64,000 nucleotides of DNA from Streptomyces sp. NBC_01429. GTDB lineage: Bacteria > Actinomycetota > Actinomycetes > Streptomycetales > Streptomycetaceae. Made by a program: the position numbers and the translations under genes. The notes under the pieces were generated by a model. It had not been told where the DNA came from and did no database searches. It worked only from the letters and a program-made list of their open reading frames with translations. How positions within the stretch are numbered: position 1 is the first letter of the stretch; each line of letters starts with the position of its first letter. The stretch spans positions 1,054,001 through 1,118,000 of the forward strand of contig NZ_CP109599.1 in assembly GCF_036231945.1 (NCBI RefSeq). The letters are read 5' to 3'. This document shows, piece after piece, positions 28,240-36,060 of the stretch.

Positions 28240-29755
28240 CAGGTCCCCATTTCGTCGATCCTTTCTCGCGTCTGAGGTCCCGCAGAATGGCGAGGTCTTG
28301 GGCGATGCCAGCAGCGATCAGGGCCGCGCCGGAGGTATGGCCCGAGCCGACGTACCGCCATGCCGACAAGGTGACCGCGCTGGCGGTGTTCAGCGCCGGA
28401 ACCGAGCGGTCGCGTGCGTGTTCGGCGCGTGCCGCGCGCAGCTCCCCGTACGTGGTCGAGTAGCGGCGGGATTTGGTGAGGATGTGACCCCGGTAGCCGA
28501 GCGTGTGAGCCCACGTGCGCAGCCGGAGGTGTTCCAGCCCCGGAAGGCCGCCCAGACGCCAGCAGGAGCCCATCAGGGCCCGCAGGTGGGCCGACACGGG
28601 CACTAGGTCCAGGTCAAGGGCTTCCCGAGTTCGTATCGGGTAGTCGATGCCGCCCGAGGCGTCTCCCACGCTCTTGGTCACGTACTTGGAGACGTACGCT
28701 GCCACGGCCTCATCGGTGAGGGGGCCGCCGTTGGCGAAGCCGGAACGGATGGGCCGTACGTCGAGTTGTTCGCCCCAGCGGAACACGTGCTCGCCAAGGC
28801 CAGGCATGTAGGGCATGGGGACGTCCACCAGGGCCGCAGCGGAGCGGACCGCGTCAGCAAGCAGTTGGGGTGTAGCCCAGTCGGGCGGAGGGGTGTTGGG
28901 ACCGTCCGGGCCGTCGAGGCGGATCACGGCATGGAAGTGCACGGCGCCGCGCCGTTGGTACTCCGTGACCTTGGCAAAGCTTAGCCGCAGGTGATCACTT
29001 ATCCGGGATTGGCGTATGCCGGCCGCCGTGGCGAGGTGACGCCGGATCGCCCGGCAAGTGCGGTTCCACAGTTCCCCAGCATGGGCGTGCCACAGCACGT
29101 GACCGGTGTAGTCGTAGCAGTCCGGGCACAAGGGTCGGCCCACTTGCTGATCGTCGTCAGCGTGGATGAGGCCGCAGCCGACATGGCGCCCGTGCTCGCA
29201 GCGACCGCCGTCACGGCGGGGACGACAGGGGCCGCCGTCCGGGGTGGTGCGATGGACCGGGCCGAAGGAGGGGGCTGTCAGGGTGGCGAACAGCCGGGGG
29301 TGAGTGGTGACCGCGTCGGGCACGCTCTTGCCGCCTGTCAGGCCCGCGCGCATCAGGTGAAAGGTGTCTCCCGCATGGAGCCGGGAGCAGGGACCGCAGC
29401 GAGAGGAACGGCGGTTGCGGCAGCGTACGGCGAGGCGCCCGCCCGGTTCGTCGGTGGTGTCGTACTGCCGCAGCACGGCCCCGGTGTCGGCATCGTGGGT
29501 AGTGGTGTGGCCGGACAGGTAGACGGGGTGGGCGCATCCACCGGTGGCCTTGATCTGGTCGAGCCAGCGAGGGAATCCGGGCTCTTGGACAAGGCGTATG
29601 AGGTCACGGTCTGTTTCAGAGAGAAGGCGCAGACGCGCCGACCGGTCAAGGACGGAGCGCCGCGCCTCAGCAGTGGTGGCGTACATGCCGGGCGGAGACC
29701 TTCCACGAGGGGCAGCCGTGCGGACTGCCGACGACGGATCGGAGAGGGGGATCAC
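28232..29755 (-). CDS. Replication initiator (RepSA-like HUH Rep)
   Basis: A 507-residue initiator resembling RepSA of pSAM2 and other AICE Reps. The HUH motif is in GAVHFHAVIRLDG, the candidate nicking tyrosine in YVSKYVTKS, and two cysteine-rich blocks (RCRNRRSSRCGPCSRLH; CGLIHADD...PLCPDCYDY) look zinc-binding. It would start rolling-circle replication of the excised element. GTG 29755 has AGGGAG 8 bases upstream. Confidence 0.88.
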   Translation of the reverse strand: MIPLSDPSSAVRTAAPRGRSPPGMYATTAEARRSVLDRSARLRLLSETDRDLIRLVQEPGFPRWLDQIKATGGCAHPVYLSGHTTTHDADTGAVLRQYDTTDEPGGRLAVRCRNRRSSRCGPCSRLHAGDTFHLMRAGLTGGKSVPDAVTTHPRLFATLTAPSFGPVHRTTPDGGPCRPRRDGGRCEHGRHVGCGLIHADDDQQVGRPLCPDCYDYTGHVLWHAHAGELWNRTCRAIRRHLATAAGIRQSRISDHLRLSFAKVTEYQRRGAVHFHAVIRLDGPDGPNTPPPDWATPQLLADAVRSAAALVDVPMPYMPGLGEHVFRWGEQLDVRPIRSGFANGGPLTDEAVAAYVSKYVTKSVGDASGGIDYPIRTREALDLDLVPVSAHLRALMGSCWRLGGLPGLEHLRLRTWAHTLGYRGHILTKSRRYSTTYGELRAARAEHARDRSVPALNTASAVTLSAWRYVGSGHTSGAALIAAGIAQDLAILRDLRREKGSTKWGPDD

Positions 29756-29838
29756 GCGGAAAGCTCCCTAGTGGTGTGTTGTGACTGGTGCAGTGTGTTG
29801 TGTTGTGACTGTGGCGTTGTGTTGTGAATGCCGTACGG

Positions 29839-29949
29839 TCAGCGGTCGCGGCGGGGGTTGCGGCAGCAGCGGCAGCGCCGCAGGTGGCCGCCGGTTGTGC
29901 GTTGCCGAGTACGTCGGCAGTACGGGCATCTGACGTAGCGGTGAGGCAT
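29839..29949 (-). CDS. Small Cys/Arg-rich zinc-finger-like protein (36 aa)
   Basis: A 36-residue frame beginning MPHRYVRCPYCRR with a second cysteine cluster RRCRCC and a very basic tail. Spacing of CxxC and CxCC suggests zinc binding. GGGGTG stands 4-5 bases upstream of ATG 29949, and the gene fits between the membrane-protein gene and rep in the operon (gaps 23 and 83 bases). Small proteins of this kind are common in Streptomyces plasmids and AICEs. No function is known. Confidence 0.6.
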   Translation of the reverse strand: MPHRYVRCPYCRRTRQRTTGGHLRRCRCCRNPRRDR

Positions 29950-29972
29950 CGTTCACCCCGTGGTCTGCGGCA

Positions 29973-30185
29973 TTAGCCGAGTAGGCGCCCTACGAGCCAG
30001 GTAACTAGGCCGGAGATCATGTAGAACGCGGCTGTCTGGCTCATGTAGAAGCCGCACAGGAAGATCAGGCCCGCGCTCCACCAGACGACTTCACGCGAGC
30101 GGATGAGCAGGATGGTTGCCAGCAGGAAGACCAGCGCGAGAGGGAGCGCGGCAGCTTCCGACATGCCCCAGGCCAGGACTGTCAT
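29973..30185 (-). CDS. Small membrane protein of the transfer operon (Spd-like)
   Basis: A 70-residue protein with two or three hydrophobic segments (LALVFLLATILLI, WWSAGLIFLCGFYM, AFYMISGLVTWLVG). Its ATG overlaps the TraB stop by four bases. Position and topology match Spd (plasmid spread) proteins, which help movement of plasmid DNA along the recipient mycelium. Sequence alone does not prove it. Confidence 0.65.
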   Translation of the reverse strand: MTVLAWGMSEAAALPLALVFLLATILLIRSREVVWWSAGLIFLCGFYMSQTAAFYMISGLVTWLVGRLLG

Positions 30186-31534
30186 TCCCCGTCACCTCCC
30201 GTTTCCAGGGCGCTGCTGACACCGATGATGTGGGGTGTCAGGTGTGCGTCCCGCGCGGCGTATTCGCGTGCCGCAGCCGGGGTGACCAGGGCGGAGCGGG
30301 TACGCATCCAGTGCCCGCCGACCGTGGTCACGGCGACGCCCTGTTCGTCGTCCCCGATGGCTTGTGCGACCGCCACGGCGTCGGGCGAGAGGTCCCCGAG
30401 AGTCATCTCTGCTGTCTGTTCATCGTTGACCCGATGGCAGACACGGCCGCCGAGTTGAGCGCGTAGCGCGGTTGCACCGGGCCCCAGGTCTGAGCCGAAA
30501 CGCTGTGCTGCGACGACCAGGTGGACGCCGAGCGCCGCGCCGAGCTGAGCGAGGCGAAGCAGCAGGGTCGAGCACTCCACCGCCTCTTTCCGTCCGGTGA
30601 GCGAGCCGCCCGACAGGTACAGTTCCGCGATCTCATCCACGATCACCACCACGGGCACCGGTCGCACGTCATCGTGCAGTTCCCAGACCGAGCGGACACC
30701 GGCCTTACGGCACTGGTACATGCGCCGCTCCACCTCTGTCACGAGCGCGGACAGCAGGACCACCGCCTCATCACGTGAGGTGGCCAGCGCCGACAGGCGA
30801 CGGGCGAACAGGGAGAGTTCCATGCCTCCTTTGCAATCGATGGCGACCAGCCCAACCGGTTGGCCGCCCAGTTCGGTCAGCAGGGAGGAGAGCAGTGTTG
30901 ACTTTCCCGACTGTGTGGCACCGGCGATCAGCCAGTGGGGCACCTTGCGGAAGTCCATGATCCATGCGGAGCCTTCACCGGTCCGGCCGACGATCGCGGC
31001 CAGCAGACGCGCGGGGGGCAAGACCGTCCGCCAATCGGCAAGCGCGCCCACAGCGGAGTCTGTCAGCGGGTCACTGGCCGTCGCGATGATCAACACTTGC
31101 CCGCGCTTGGGTGAGACCACCTTGACCATGTGGACCCGCCAGGCGTGCGCGAAGGCATCAGCGTTGGCGATGAACTCCCTGGGGGTCTGACCAGGATGCA
31201 GATGCACACGCACCACCAGGCCGTTGGGCGTCACCAGCGGCAGGCCCAGACGAGGCGGAAGGGGTCGCAGAGCCATCCCCCGAACCATCGAGTCCTTACC
31301 GATCATGGTGTAGCGCGGGCGCCGCACCACGCATAGATCGGCCGTTTGGCACAGCTTGCGCCACGTGGCGACCATGCGCAGGACCGTCAGCGGGTAGCCG
31401 CCCAAGTACCAGAGCCATGGCCCCTTCTGCGCCCGCCCGATCCAGTCAGGAAGGCGCGGTTGCCACCACCACTGGGACATCAGCGCCAGGCACAGCACGG
31501 CGGAGATCAGCCAGATGATCAGTTCCCATGGCAT
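30182..31534 (-). CDS. TraB-like FtsK/SpoIIIE DNA translocase
   Basis: A 450-residue ATPase. Two N-terminal hydrophobic stretches, then Walker A GATQSGKST (about residue 210), Walker B VVVIVDEIAEL and a Q-loop region LVVAAQRFGSDLG. Streptomyces TraB proteins form hexamers that pump double-stranded plasmid DNA between hyphae. No separate wHTH domain is obvious at the C-terminus. Its ATG overlaps the previous stop by one base, in a tightly packed operon. Confidence 0.92.
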   Translation of the reverse strand: MPWELIIWLISAVLCLALMSQWWWQPRLPDWIGRAQKGPWLWYLGGYPLTVLRMVATWRKLCQTADLCVVRRPRYTMIGKDSMVRGMALRPLPPRLGLPLVTPNGLVVRVHLHPGQTPREFIANADAFAHAWRVHMVKVVSPKRGQVLIIATASDPLTDSAVGALADWRTVLPPARLLAAIVGRTGEGSAWIMDFRKVPHWLIAGATQSGKSTLLSSLLTELGGQPVGLVAIDCKGGMELSLFARRLSALATSRDEAVVLLSALVTEVERRMYQCRKAGVRSVWELHDDVRPVPVVVIVDEIAELYLSGGSLTGRKEAVECSTLLLRLAQLGAALGVHLVVAAQRFGSDLGPGATALRAQLGGRVCHRVNDEQTAEMTLGDLSPDAVAVAQAIGDDEQGVAVTTVGGHWMRTRSALVTPAAAREYAARDAHLTPHIIGVSSALETGGDGE

Positions 31535-31737
31535 CAGCGACCACCCCCGCTACGGCGTTCCTGTCGATCTTTGAGGACTATTCGCGCGGAGTCGGCGGCC
31601 GTCGTCGCATGACGGAGCGTCAGGGCAAGTACGCCGTCCACCGCGTCACCGGCCGGAAGCGCCGACAGCAGCGATTCGCAGGCCGACAGCACCCGAAGGT
31701 CACGCATCAGGCGACGGACCGGATCAGCGTTGCTCAT
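31534..31737 (-). CDS. Hypothetical small protein of the transfer operon
   Basis: 67 residues, helical and charged (MSNADPVRRLMRDLRVLSACESLL...). Start and stop both overlap neighbours (4 bases and 1 base), which supports real translation. It is similar in length and composition to the next upstream small gene; together they may form a helical pair. Not recognised. Confidence 0.65.
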   Translation of the reverse strand: MSNADPVRRLMRDLRVLSACESLLSALPAGDAVDGVLALTLRHATTAADSARIVLKDRQERRSGGGR

Positions 31738-31940
31738 GCGGGGGTCCCCCCTTCCCGCGCCAGGATGAACGCCGCCATCTTGGACGCCTCATCGGTGTCG
31801 CGCACGAGCCGTTGCAGCGACACGTGGCGCGTGGCGCGGTCGAGGGGCGTGGAGTCGATGATGTGCGCGATGGTCGCCAGGCTGGTCAGCCGGTCGTACA
31901 GGGCTTCCCAGTCCCAGTCAGGCTCGGTCACCGCCGTCAC
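31734..31940 (-). CDS. Hypothetical small protein of the transfer operon
   Basis: 68 residues, acidic and helical (EPDWDWEALYDRLTSLATIAHIID...). ATG overlaps the previous stop by four bases and its stop overlaps the following start likewise. No recognised domain. Confidence 0.65.
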   Translation of the reverse strand: MTAVTEPDWDWEALYDRLTSLATIAHIIDSTPLDRATRHVSLQRLVRDTDEASKMAAFILAREGGTPA

Positions 31941-32329
31941 TGGTCACCACCACCCGAAGCCGTCTTTCCCCGCCCCGCCGATGTTCCCGAAGGAGGAGCG
32001 GAGGGCGCCGCCGACATGGCGACGGGGGTCACGGTCGACGCGCGAAAGCTGGTTCCTTTGCGCCCGTCGATCTCCCAGGCCACCGCCACCAAGTCGTTGA
32101 CGTGCACCCGCATGCCCTCTTCCAGGCCCGCAGGTTCACCCGGAGTCGCTACCTCGATCACGTCCGCGCGACGAGTGGCCTTCTGCCGAACGGACAGCCC
32201 CACCACGTAGATCACGTTACCTTCGCGATCCTTGCGAACTTCCCCGGTGTCTTGGTTGACGCGCGGTTCCGGAGGGACCACAACCATCAAAGACCCCAGG
32301 CGGGATACGTCAACTGGGATGTTCTGCAC
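31937..32329 (-). CDS. Conserved AICE protein, first gene of the rep/tra operon (possibly Pra-like)
   Basis: A 130-residue soluble protein: a beta-rich core (LMVVVPPEPRVNQDTGEVRKDREGNVIYVVGLSV...GMRVHVNDLVAVAWEIDGRKGTSFRASTV) and a Ser/Gly/Pro-rich tail. In related elements this position holds the replication/excision activator Pra or a similar small regulator; the resemblance is loose. It starts the operon divergent from the GntR repressor. Confidence 0.6.
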   Translation of the reverse strand: MQNIPVDVSRLGSLMVVVPPEPRVNQDTGEVRKDREGNVIYVVGLSVRQKATRRADVIEVATPGEPAGLEEGMRVHVNDLVAVAWEIDGRKGTSFRASTVTPVAMSAAPSAPPSGTSAGRGKTASGGGDQ

Positions 32330-32383
32330 AGGTACTCACATCCTCTCTGAGTCGATCCGAACCAGCCGCGGCTTTGCAACTGC

Positions 32384-32450
32384 GACTTATCAGGACGAGT
32401 GCAAATCATGACTCAGACCCTCGTTGGATGTCCAGGACTTATCCTGACGA
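32384..32450. promoter_or_regulatory. Direct-repeat operator candidates for the GntR repressor
   Basis: gacttatcaggacga (32384-32398) and gacttatcctgacga (32436-32450) match at 13 of 15 bases and sit in the divergent promoter region between the rep/tra operon and the GntR gene. By analogy with KorSA of pSAM2, they may be the sites through which both promoters are repressed. Confidence 0.6.
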
Positions 32451-32483
32451 ACACGAGGCGGAGCACCCAGGGAGCAGGCACAC

Positions 32484-33254
32484 ATGGCAGGCGACATCGT
32501 TCGTCCCAGCCCCATCTATATGCAGGTGGCCGACACGTTGAGCGGCGCAATCACCGCAGGCCAGCACGAGCCCGGATCTTTGCTCCCGAGCGAGACTCGG
32601 CTAATGGCCCGTTTTGGGATCTCACGCCCCACAGCGCGGGCAGCGGTCGGAGAGCTGCGGGCAAGAGGCTTGGTGGAGAGCAGGCACGGCCGAGGCACCT
32701 TCGTGCGGTCAACAGGGCTTCCCGCAACGGTAGTTGGCCGTTCCATCACGCAGCAGGGGCAGCGGTACGGGCAAGATTGGGAAGGCGTCGAGGCGGAGTA
32801 TCCCGCCGTCACCCGAGGACATGCCACGGGAGTTGAGGCCGAGCTACTGGCCCGCGACGAGGAAGCCGTCTTTGTTGCCGAGCGTCTGCTGACGGACCGC
32901 GCAACCAGGGTCCGCGCGAGCCACAGCACCTTGATCCCCTTCGACACGGCCGAAGAGGTGCCCGCACTGGCGAAGTCGCCCGACATGGCACCCACCGCCA
33001 TCTACGACGCACTAGCCGCCGCAGGGCACAAACTCACCTGGACTGAGCGCGTCACCGCCCGCAGCCCACGCCCCGACGAGCGGGCAGCCCTCGGCATGAG
33101 CGACAGCAGCCCGATCCTGATCACGTACCGAGTGACTGCGACAGCCACCGGCCGCCCGCTGATTCTGGAGAAGCTGAGCATCAGCGCGGACCAAGCCCAG
33201 CTCTCGTACCGCATCAGCCCGACCAAGGTCACCAAGCGCCGGGGACCGGTCTAA
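32484..33254 (+). CDS. GntR-family repressor (KorSA-like, HutC/UTRA type)
   Basis: A 256-residue regulator. The GntR winged helix is at residues of about 10-75 (IYMQVADTLSGAI...LLPSETRLMARFGISRPTARAAVGELRARGLV...GRGTFV). A UTRA effector domain follows (VFVAERLLTDR, ILITYRVTATATGRPLILEKL). In AICEs, KorSA-type repressors keep replication and transfer genes silent. ATG 32484 has a GGAG 10 bases upstream. Divergent from the transfer operon, with paired repeats between. Confidence 0.87.
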   Translation: MAGDIVRPSPIYMQVADTLSGAITAGQHEPGSLLPSETRLMARFGISRPTARAAVGELRARGLVESRHGRGTFVRSTGLPATVVGRSITQQGQRYGQDWEGVEAEYPAVTRGHATGVEAELLARDEEAVFVAERLLTDRATRVRASHSTLIPFDTAEEVPALAKSPDMAPTAIYDALAAAGHKLTWTERVTARSPRPDERAALGMSDSSPILITYRVTATATGRPLILEKLSISADQAQLSYRISPTKVTKRRGPV

Positions 33255-33274
33255 CCTTTCTCTACTTACTCAAG

Positions 33275-33293
33275 GGCGCGCCTACGGCGCGCC
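33275..33293. terminator. Short GC hairpin after the GntR gene
   Basis: ggcgcgcc, loop tac, ggcgcgcc: a perfect 8-bp stem 20 bases past the GntR stop. It is followed by more palindromic GC-rich sequence up to about 33430, in which no gene was recognised. Confidence 0.55.
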
Positions 33294-33433
33294 GGACGGC
33301 CGGGCGCCCCCGGCCGGGCATGCGGCCTGACGGCCGGTCCCGGCCGCGCGCCCGCCGCCCTTCACCAGGCCCGCGCCTGAGTCGTACCAAGGCCGACGAG
33401 CGTCCCGCCCAACAGCCCTTTCAGGCCGAGGCG

Positions 33434-33622
33434 TCAACGTGTGCACGTATCCGCGTGTTCCCGCTGCCTGGCTCCAGCGGAACCGGGACCGGGCGCGTAG
33501 ATCGCCCGGCCGCATCCGGAGCAGGTCACCCACTGGTGCCCCCGCCCGTCCTCTTCGACCGCGACCCGCCCACGCCCCTTGCTCCGCAGCACCCGGCCGA
33601 TGGTCTTCCCCTTGCGCGCCAT
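33434..33622 (-). CDS. Small zinc-finger-like protein (62 aa)
   Basis: Basic N-terminus (MARKGKTIGRVLRSKGRGR) followed by CSGCGRAIYA and REHADTC, a CxxC...HxxxC arrangement. AAGGGG lies 5 bases upstream of ATG 33622. Codon pattern and ribosome site support a real gene, but GC-rich DNA makes short frames uncertain. Confidence 0.45.
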   Translation of the reverse strand: MARKGKTIGRVLRSKGRGRVAVEEDGRGHQWVTCSGCGRAIYAPGPGSAGARQREHADTCTR

Positions 33623-33911
33623 CACAGCCCCTTCCCGGTCCGTCCGTCCGTCCGTCCATGGTGCCGCCGTTCACCCGCCGTGGGCCAGGGGTGGACGGCA
33701 GGGCGGACCGAGGCTTTAGGCAGCCACCATGGGGCGAGCCTCCAAGACCAGGGGGCCAATCGGACGCAAACGCGGGCAGGTCCACAGACCGCCCGATTCG
33801 CCGCAGGAGCGTAAGGCCCCCTGGTCTCTCGCCCCATGGCAGCTCCCGCCCAAAGCCTCGGCCCGCCCCGCCGGCCACGTGCCCACCAGCAGCTCGGCAG
33901 CCGCCGCCCGT

Positions 33912-34190
33912 TCACCCGCTACCCCGCCGCAGCGCCCGTGCCACCAGACGCGCCCCCGCAGGCGTCGCCCGCAACCGGACAGCCGCCCGCCCTTCCCCAT
34001 CCGTGCTCGCCACCGCCCACAGCTCCCCCGCGTCCACCCCCGCCGCAGACAGCGCCTCATTGATCTCCGCCACCGCATCCCGCGCCGCGCGCCACTCCCC
34101 TACGTAATCCTCCCCCGGCAGCCACAGCAGGCCACTACCGCACCGTTCGTTCCCTGCCGCCCCTCTTCTGCGTCTCTCATTCATGACCAT
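33912..34190 (-). CDS. Hypothetical helical protein of the element
   Basis: 92 residues from ATG 34190 (ATG 34184 possible). One long amphipathic region (YVGEWRAARDAVAEINEALSAAGVDA) and a strand-helix end (AAVRLRATPAGARLVARALRRG). Similar short proteins occur in actinobacterial plasmids, but no family is assigned. The longer frame upstream looks non-coding. Confidence 0.5.
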   Translation of the reverse strand: MVMNERRRRGAAGNERCGSGLLWLPGEDYVGEWRAARDAVAEINEALSAAGVDAGELWAVASTDGEGRAAVRLRATPAGARLVARALRRGSG

Positions 34191-34289
34191 GTCCCCCAAA
34201 CATCCGAATGCCGTTGCGACAGCAAAGCTAGATGATTTCAGCCACGAACACGACCCCCCGCCAGCCAGCAACCAGCCCGCCAACGCCAG

Positions 34290-34324
34290 TGCGGCCCCTC
34301 CCTCTGACTAGGGGAGGGGCCGCA
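34290..34324. terminator. Hairpin after the SH3-like gene
   Basis: Perfect 13-bp arms tgcggcccctccc and gggaggggccgca with a 9-base loop, downstream of the minus-strand SH3-like gene. Confidence 0.75.
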
Positions 34325-34379
34325 CCACGCGTCGTTCACAGCGGGCAGTCACCACCAGGAGCACCCACCCGCGAGGCGA

Positions 34380-34760
34380 TTATGCGAGGTAGGACTTCCA
34401 GACGTAGCCCCGCGTCATCCTCGGCAAGCCACCCTTGCTCTTGATCTTGAGGACCACGCCGACCCACCCCGACAGCCGGTACGACGACGTGAACGTCTCG
34501 CGGATGAACACGCGATCTCCGTCGTAGAGAAGCCCCTTGACGTAGCCCCCGTAACCCGGAGTGGAGCGCAGCCGCAGCCCGTTCACAGCTACCCACTTGC
34601 TCGAACCGGCAGTGATCTTGCTACCCACGGTGGTTGCGCTAGTGGCACCAACAGCCACGGGCGCAGCAGTCGCCGACGAGGCAGTCACCCCCACCACGGC
34701 CAGCAGCACAGCCACCGCCGCAGCCAGCGCGGCGCCCAACTTGCCATAGATCTTGTGCAT
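34380..34760 (-). CDS. Secreted SH3-like protein (element cargo)
   Basis: 126 residues with a Sec signal peptide (MHKIYGKLGAALAAAVAVLL...ATAAP). The mature part has a bacterial SH3 pattern: VAVNGLRLRSTPGYGGYVKGLLYDGDRVFIRE...WVGVVLKI. SH3_3 domains often bind cell-wall peptides. ATG 34760 has AAGGG 7 bases upstream. As element cargo it might affect the cell wall or intercellular contact. Confidence 0.75.
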   Translation of the reverse strand: MHKIYGKLGAALAAAVAVLLAVVGVTASSATAAPVAVGATSATTVGSKITAGSSKWVAVNGLRLRSTPGYGGYVKGLLYDGDRVFIRETFTSSYRLSGWVGVVLKIKSKGGLPRMTRGYVWKSYLA

Positions 34761-34936
34761 GTTCAGCCCTTCGGCTCGCACGACGACGAGCACCAAGCCA
34801 GCTCACTAGCCCGGCTCTCGTCCTGATGAGTCACGAGCATGTGCGTGTGCACCAGCAAACGTCAAGAGCAAATAGCAAACCGGTTGAGGCGACTCAACAC
34901 CTCTCAGCCGCACTCGGACCGTGTCAGCATGAACGC

Positions 34937-35200
34937 ATGATCACGGTGAAATGGGTACTGGAGGGACACGGCGCAGGCACGGAACGGGTGCCCGACACAG
35001 ACGCAGCCGCGAACGTCATCGCTGCCGCTTTGCGACAGGCGACACGAACTCAAAGCCCGGACGCGCAGGCACACGTTCTGCTGACAGTTTTGGCGCCGCT
35101 ACGAGCCAATATGCAGCGCGAAGGGGCTGATCACATTGCGCAGGGCCGAAGTTGGCAGGATCGCAATGGTCCCCTTTTCGTAGAAATCCAGCCAGGGTGA
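34937..35200 (+). CDS. Hypothetical protein of the element
   Basis: 87 residues from ATG 34937. A mixed strand/helix protein (MITVKWVLEGHG...AAANVIAAALRQATRTQSPD...) without known motifs. Small genes at 34937 and 35217 run together toward the right end of the element. A longer start at 34826 adds improbable sequence. Confidence 0.5.
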   Translation: MITVKWVLEGHGAGTERVPDTDAAANVIAAALRQATRTQSPDAQAHVLLTVLAPLRANMQREGADHIAQGRSWQDRNGPLFVEIQPG

Positions 35201-35216
35201 GTCTTAGGCTGTGCCT

Positions 35217-35735
35217 ATGGCACATCACACACTGCACAGGGGAACACGGGCCCGATACAGGGTCCTGTACTCGAAGCTATCGGGCGCGTACCTGATCGCT
35301 GACGAGTTGCTGGGAGATGCGATCTGCTCCCTGCCCGACGAGACGGGAAGGAATGTTCGGCTCAAGTTCCGCACCGGAAAGGCCGCGCGGGATTGGCTGG
35401 CCGCATGTGGCACTGCCGGGGGTTGGTGGGGGCCGCAGGATCGCTACGAAGTGCGAGAGGAAGCAACACGGTACGTGATCATGGATCTGACGTTCCGTCA
35501 GCCATGCTCACTGCACGGACGCAAGCTGTCGTGGGACACGCGCAAAGAGGCAAGTGATTGGTTGGTGCGCTGCTACCGCGCTTGGGGCGAGAGTCCCGCA
35601 CTGGGGGACAATCCGCCGCCGGAGTCGCAATGGGGTAAGCGGCGCTACACACCCAGCCAGTCACGTTCCCCGTGGGAGACATACCGCCCGCGCCCCGAGG
35701 CATACGAAGATCCCTCCGGGCGCCAAGAGGGCTAG
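35217..35735 (+). CDS. Hypothetical protein of the element
   Basis: 172 residues with many tryptophans and charged residues (RDWLAACGTAGGWWGPQDRY, TRKEASDWLVRCYRAW); the two segments ending in DWL look like a repeated half (K-A/E-A-x-DWL). No domain recognised. Followed by a strong terminator. Confidence 0.6.
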   Translation: MAHHTLHRGTRARYRVLYSKLSGAYLIADELLGDAICSLPDETGRNVRLKFRTGKAARDWLAACGTAGGWWGPQDRYEVREEATRYVIMDLTFRQPCSLHGRKLSWDTRKEASDWLVRCYRAWGESPALGDNPPPESQWGKRRYTPSQSRSPWETYRPRPEAYEDPSGRQEG

Positions 35736-35736
35736 G

Positions 35737-35769
35737 GGGTCCCCGGACAGGCTTAGTGCCCGGGGACCC
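35737..35769. terminator. Hairpin terminator
   Basis: gggtccccgg and ccggggaccc with a 13-base loop directly after the gene ending at 35735. Confidence 0.75.
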
Positions 35770-35805
35770 TTGACCCACACCCTAGATCAACTCTCCACCC
35801 ATCAG

Positions 35806-35844
35806 CCCCAGTTCACCGGTATAAGCACGGTGAGCTGGGGTTTT
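35806..35844. terminator. Hairpin with T-tract
   Basis: ccccagttcaccg and cggtgagctgggg (one mismatch), 9-base loop, then tttt. With the two neighbouring hairpins it fills the 325-base gene-free strip 35736-36060; otherwise nothing was recognised there except the attP arm. Confidence 0.7.
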
Positions 35845-35866
35845 CCTGTCTGGACAGGCCGGACAT

Positions 35867-35910
35867 AGCGCGGCGCCGCACCACACCTGAAAGTGCTGCG
35901 ACGCCGCGCT
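35867..35910. terminator. Hairpin, near-copy of the one at 25347-25386
   Basis: Arms of 19 bp with two mismatches. The stretch acctgaaagtgctgcgacg and following cccgcgc-like end are the same as in the host hairpin outside the element. Confidence 0.7.
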
Positions 35911-36060
35911 TCCCCGTTGTCGGATACGTCCGGTGGATGCATGGCCCACAGGGGCGAGGTTCGAGCAGCTCCGACACGCCACGCGTACCTCATCATGCAG
36001 TCTCACCAGGGGCTTTACCTCTCAGAGAGGTTGGTCAGCCGCTCCCTGGGTAGACTCTAT

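Noticed and set aside
34826..34936. Earlier start for the small gene at 34937
   Set aside because: The extra residues have no ribosome site and look non-coding; ATG 34937 gives a compact protein.
25347..35910. The two near-identical hairpins as the direct repeats (att sites) of the element
   Set aside because: The split methyltransferase gene rejoins only at CCGCCCA (26131/36074), and the rebuilt attP dyad centres there. The hairpins look like terminators and leave host gene sequence inside.
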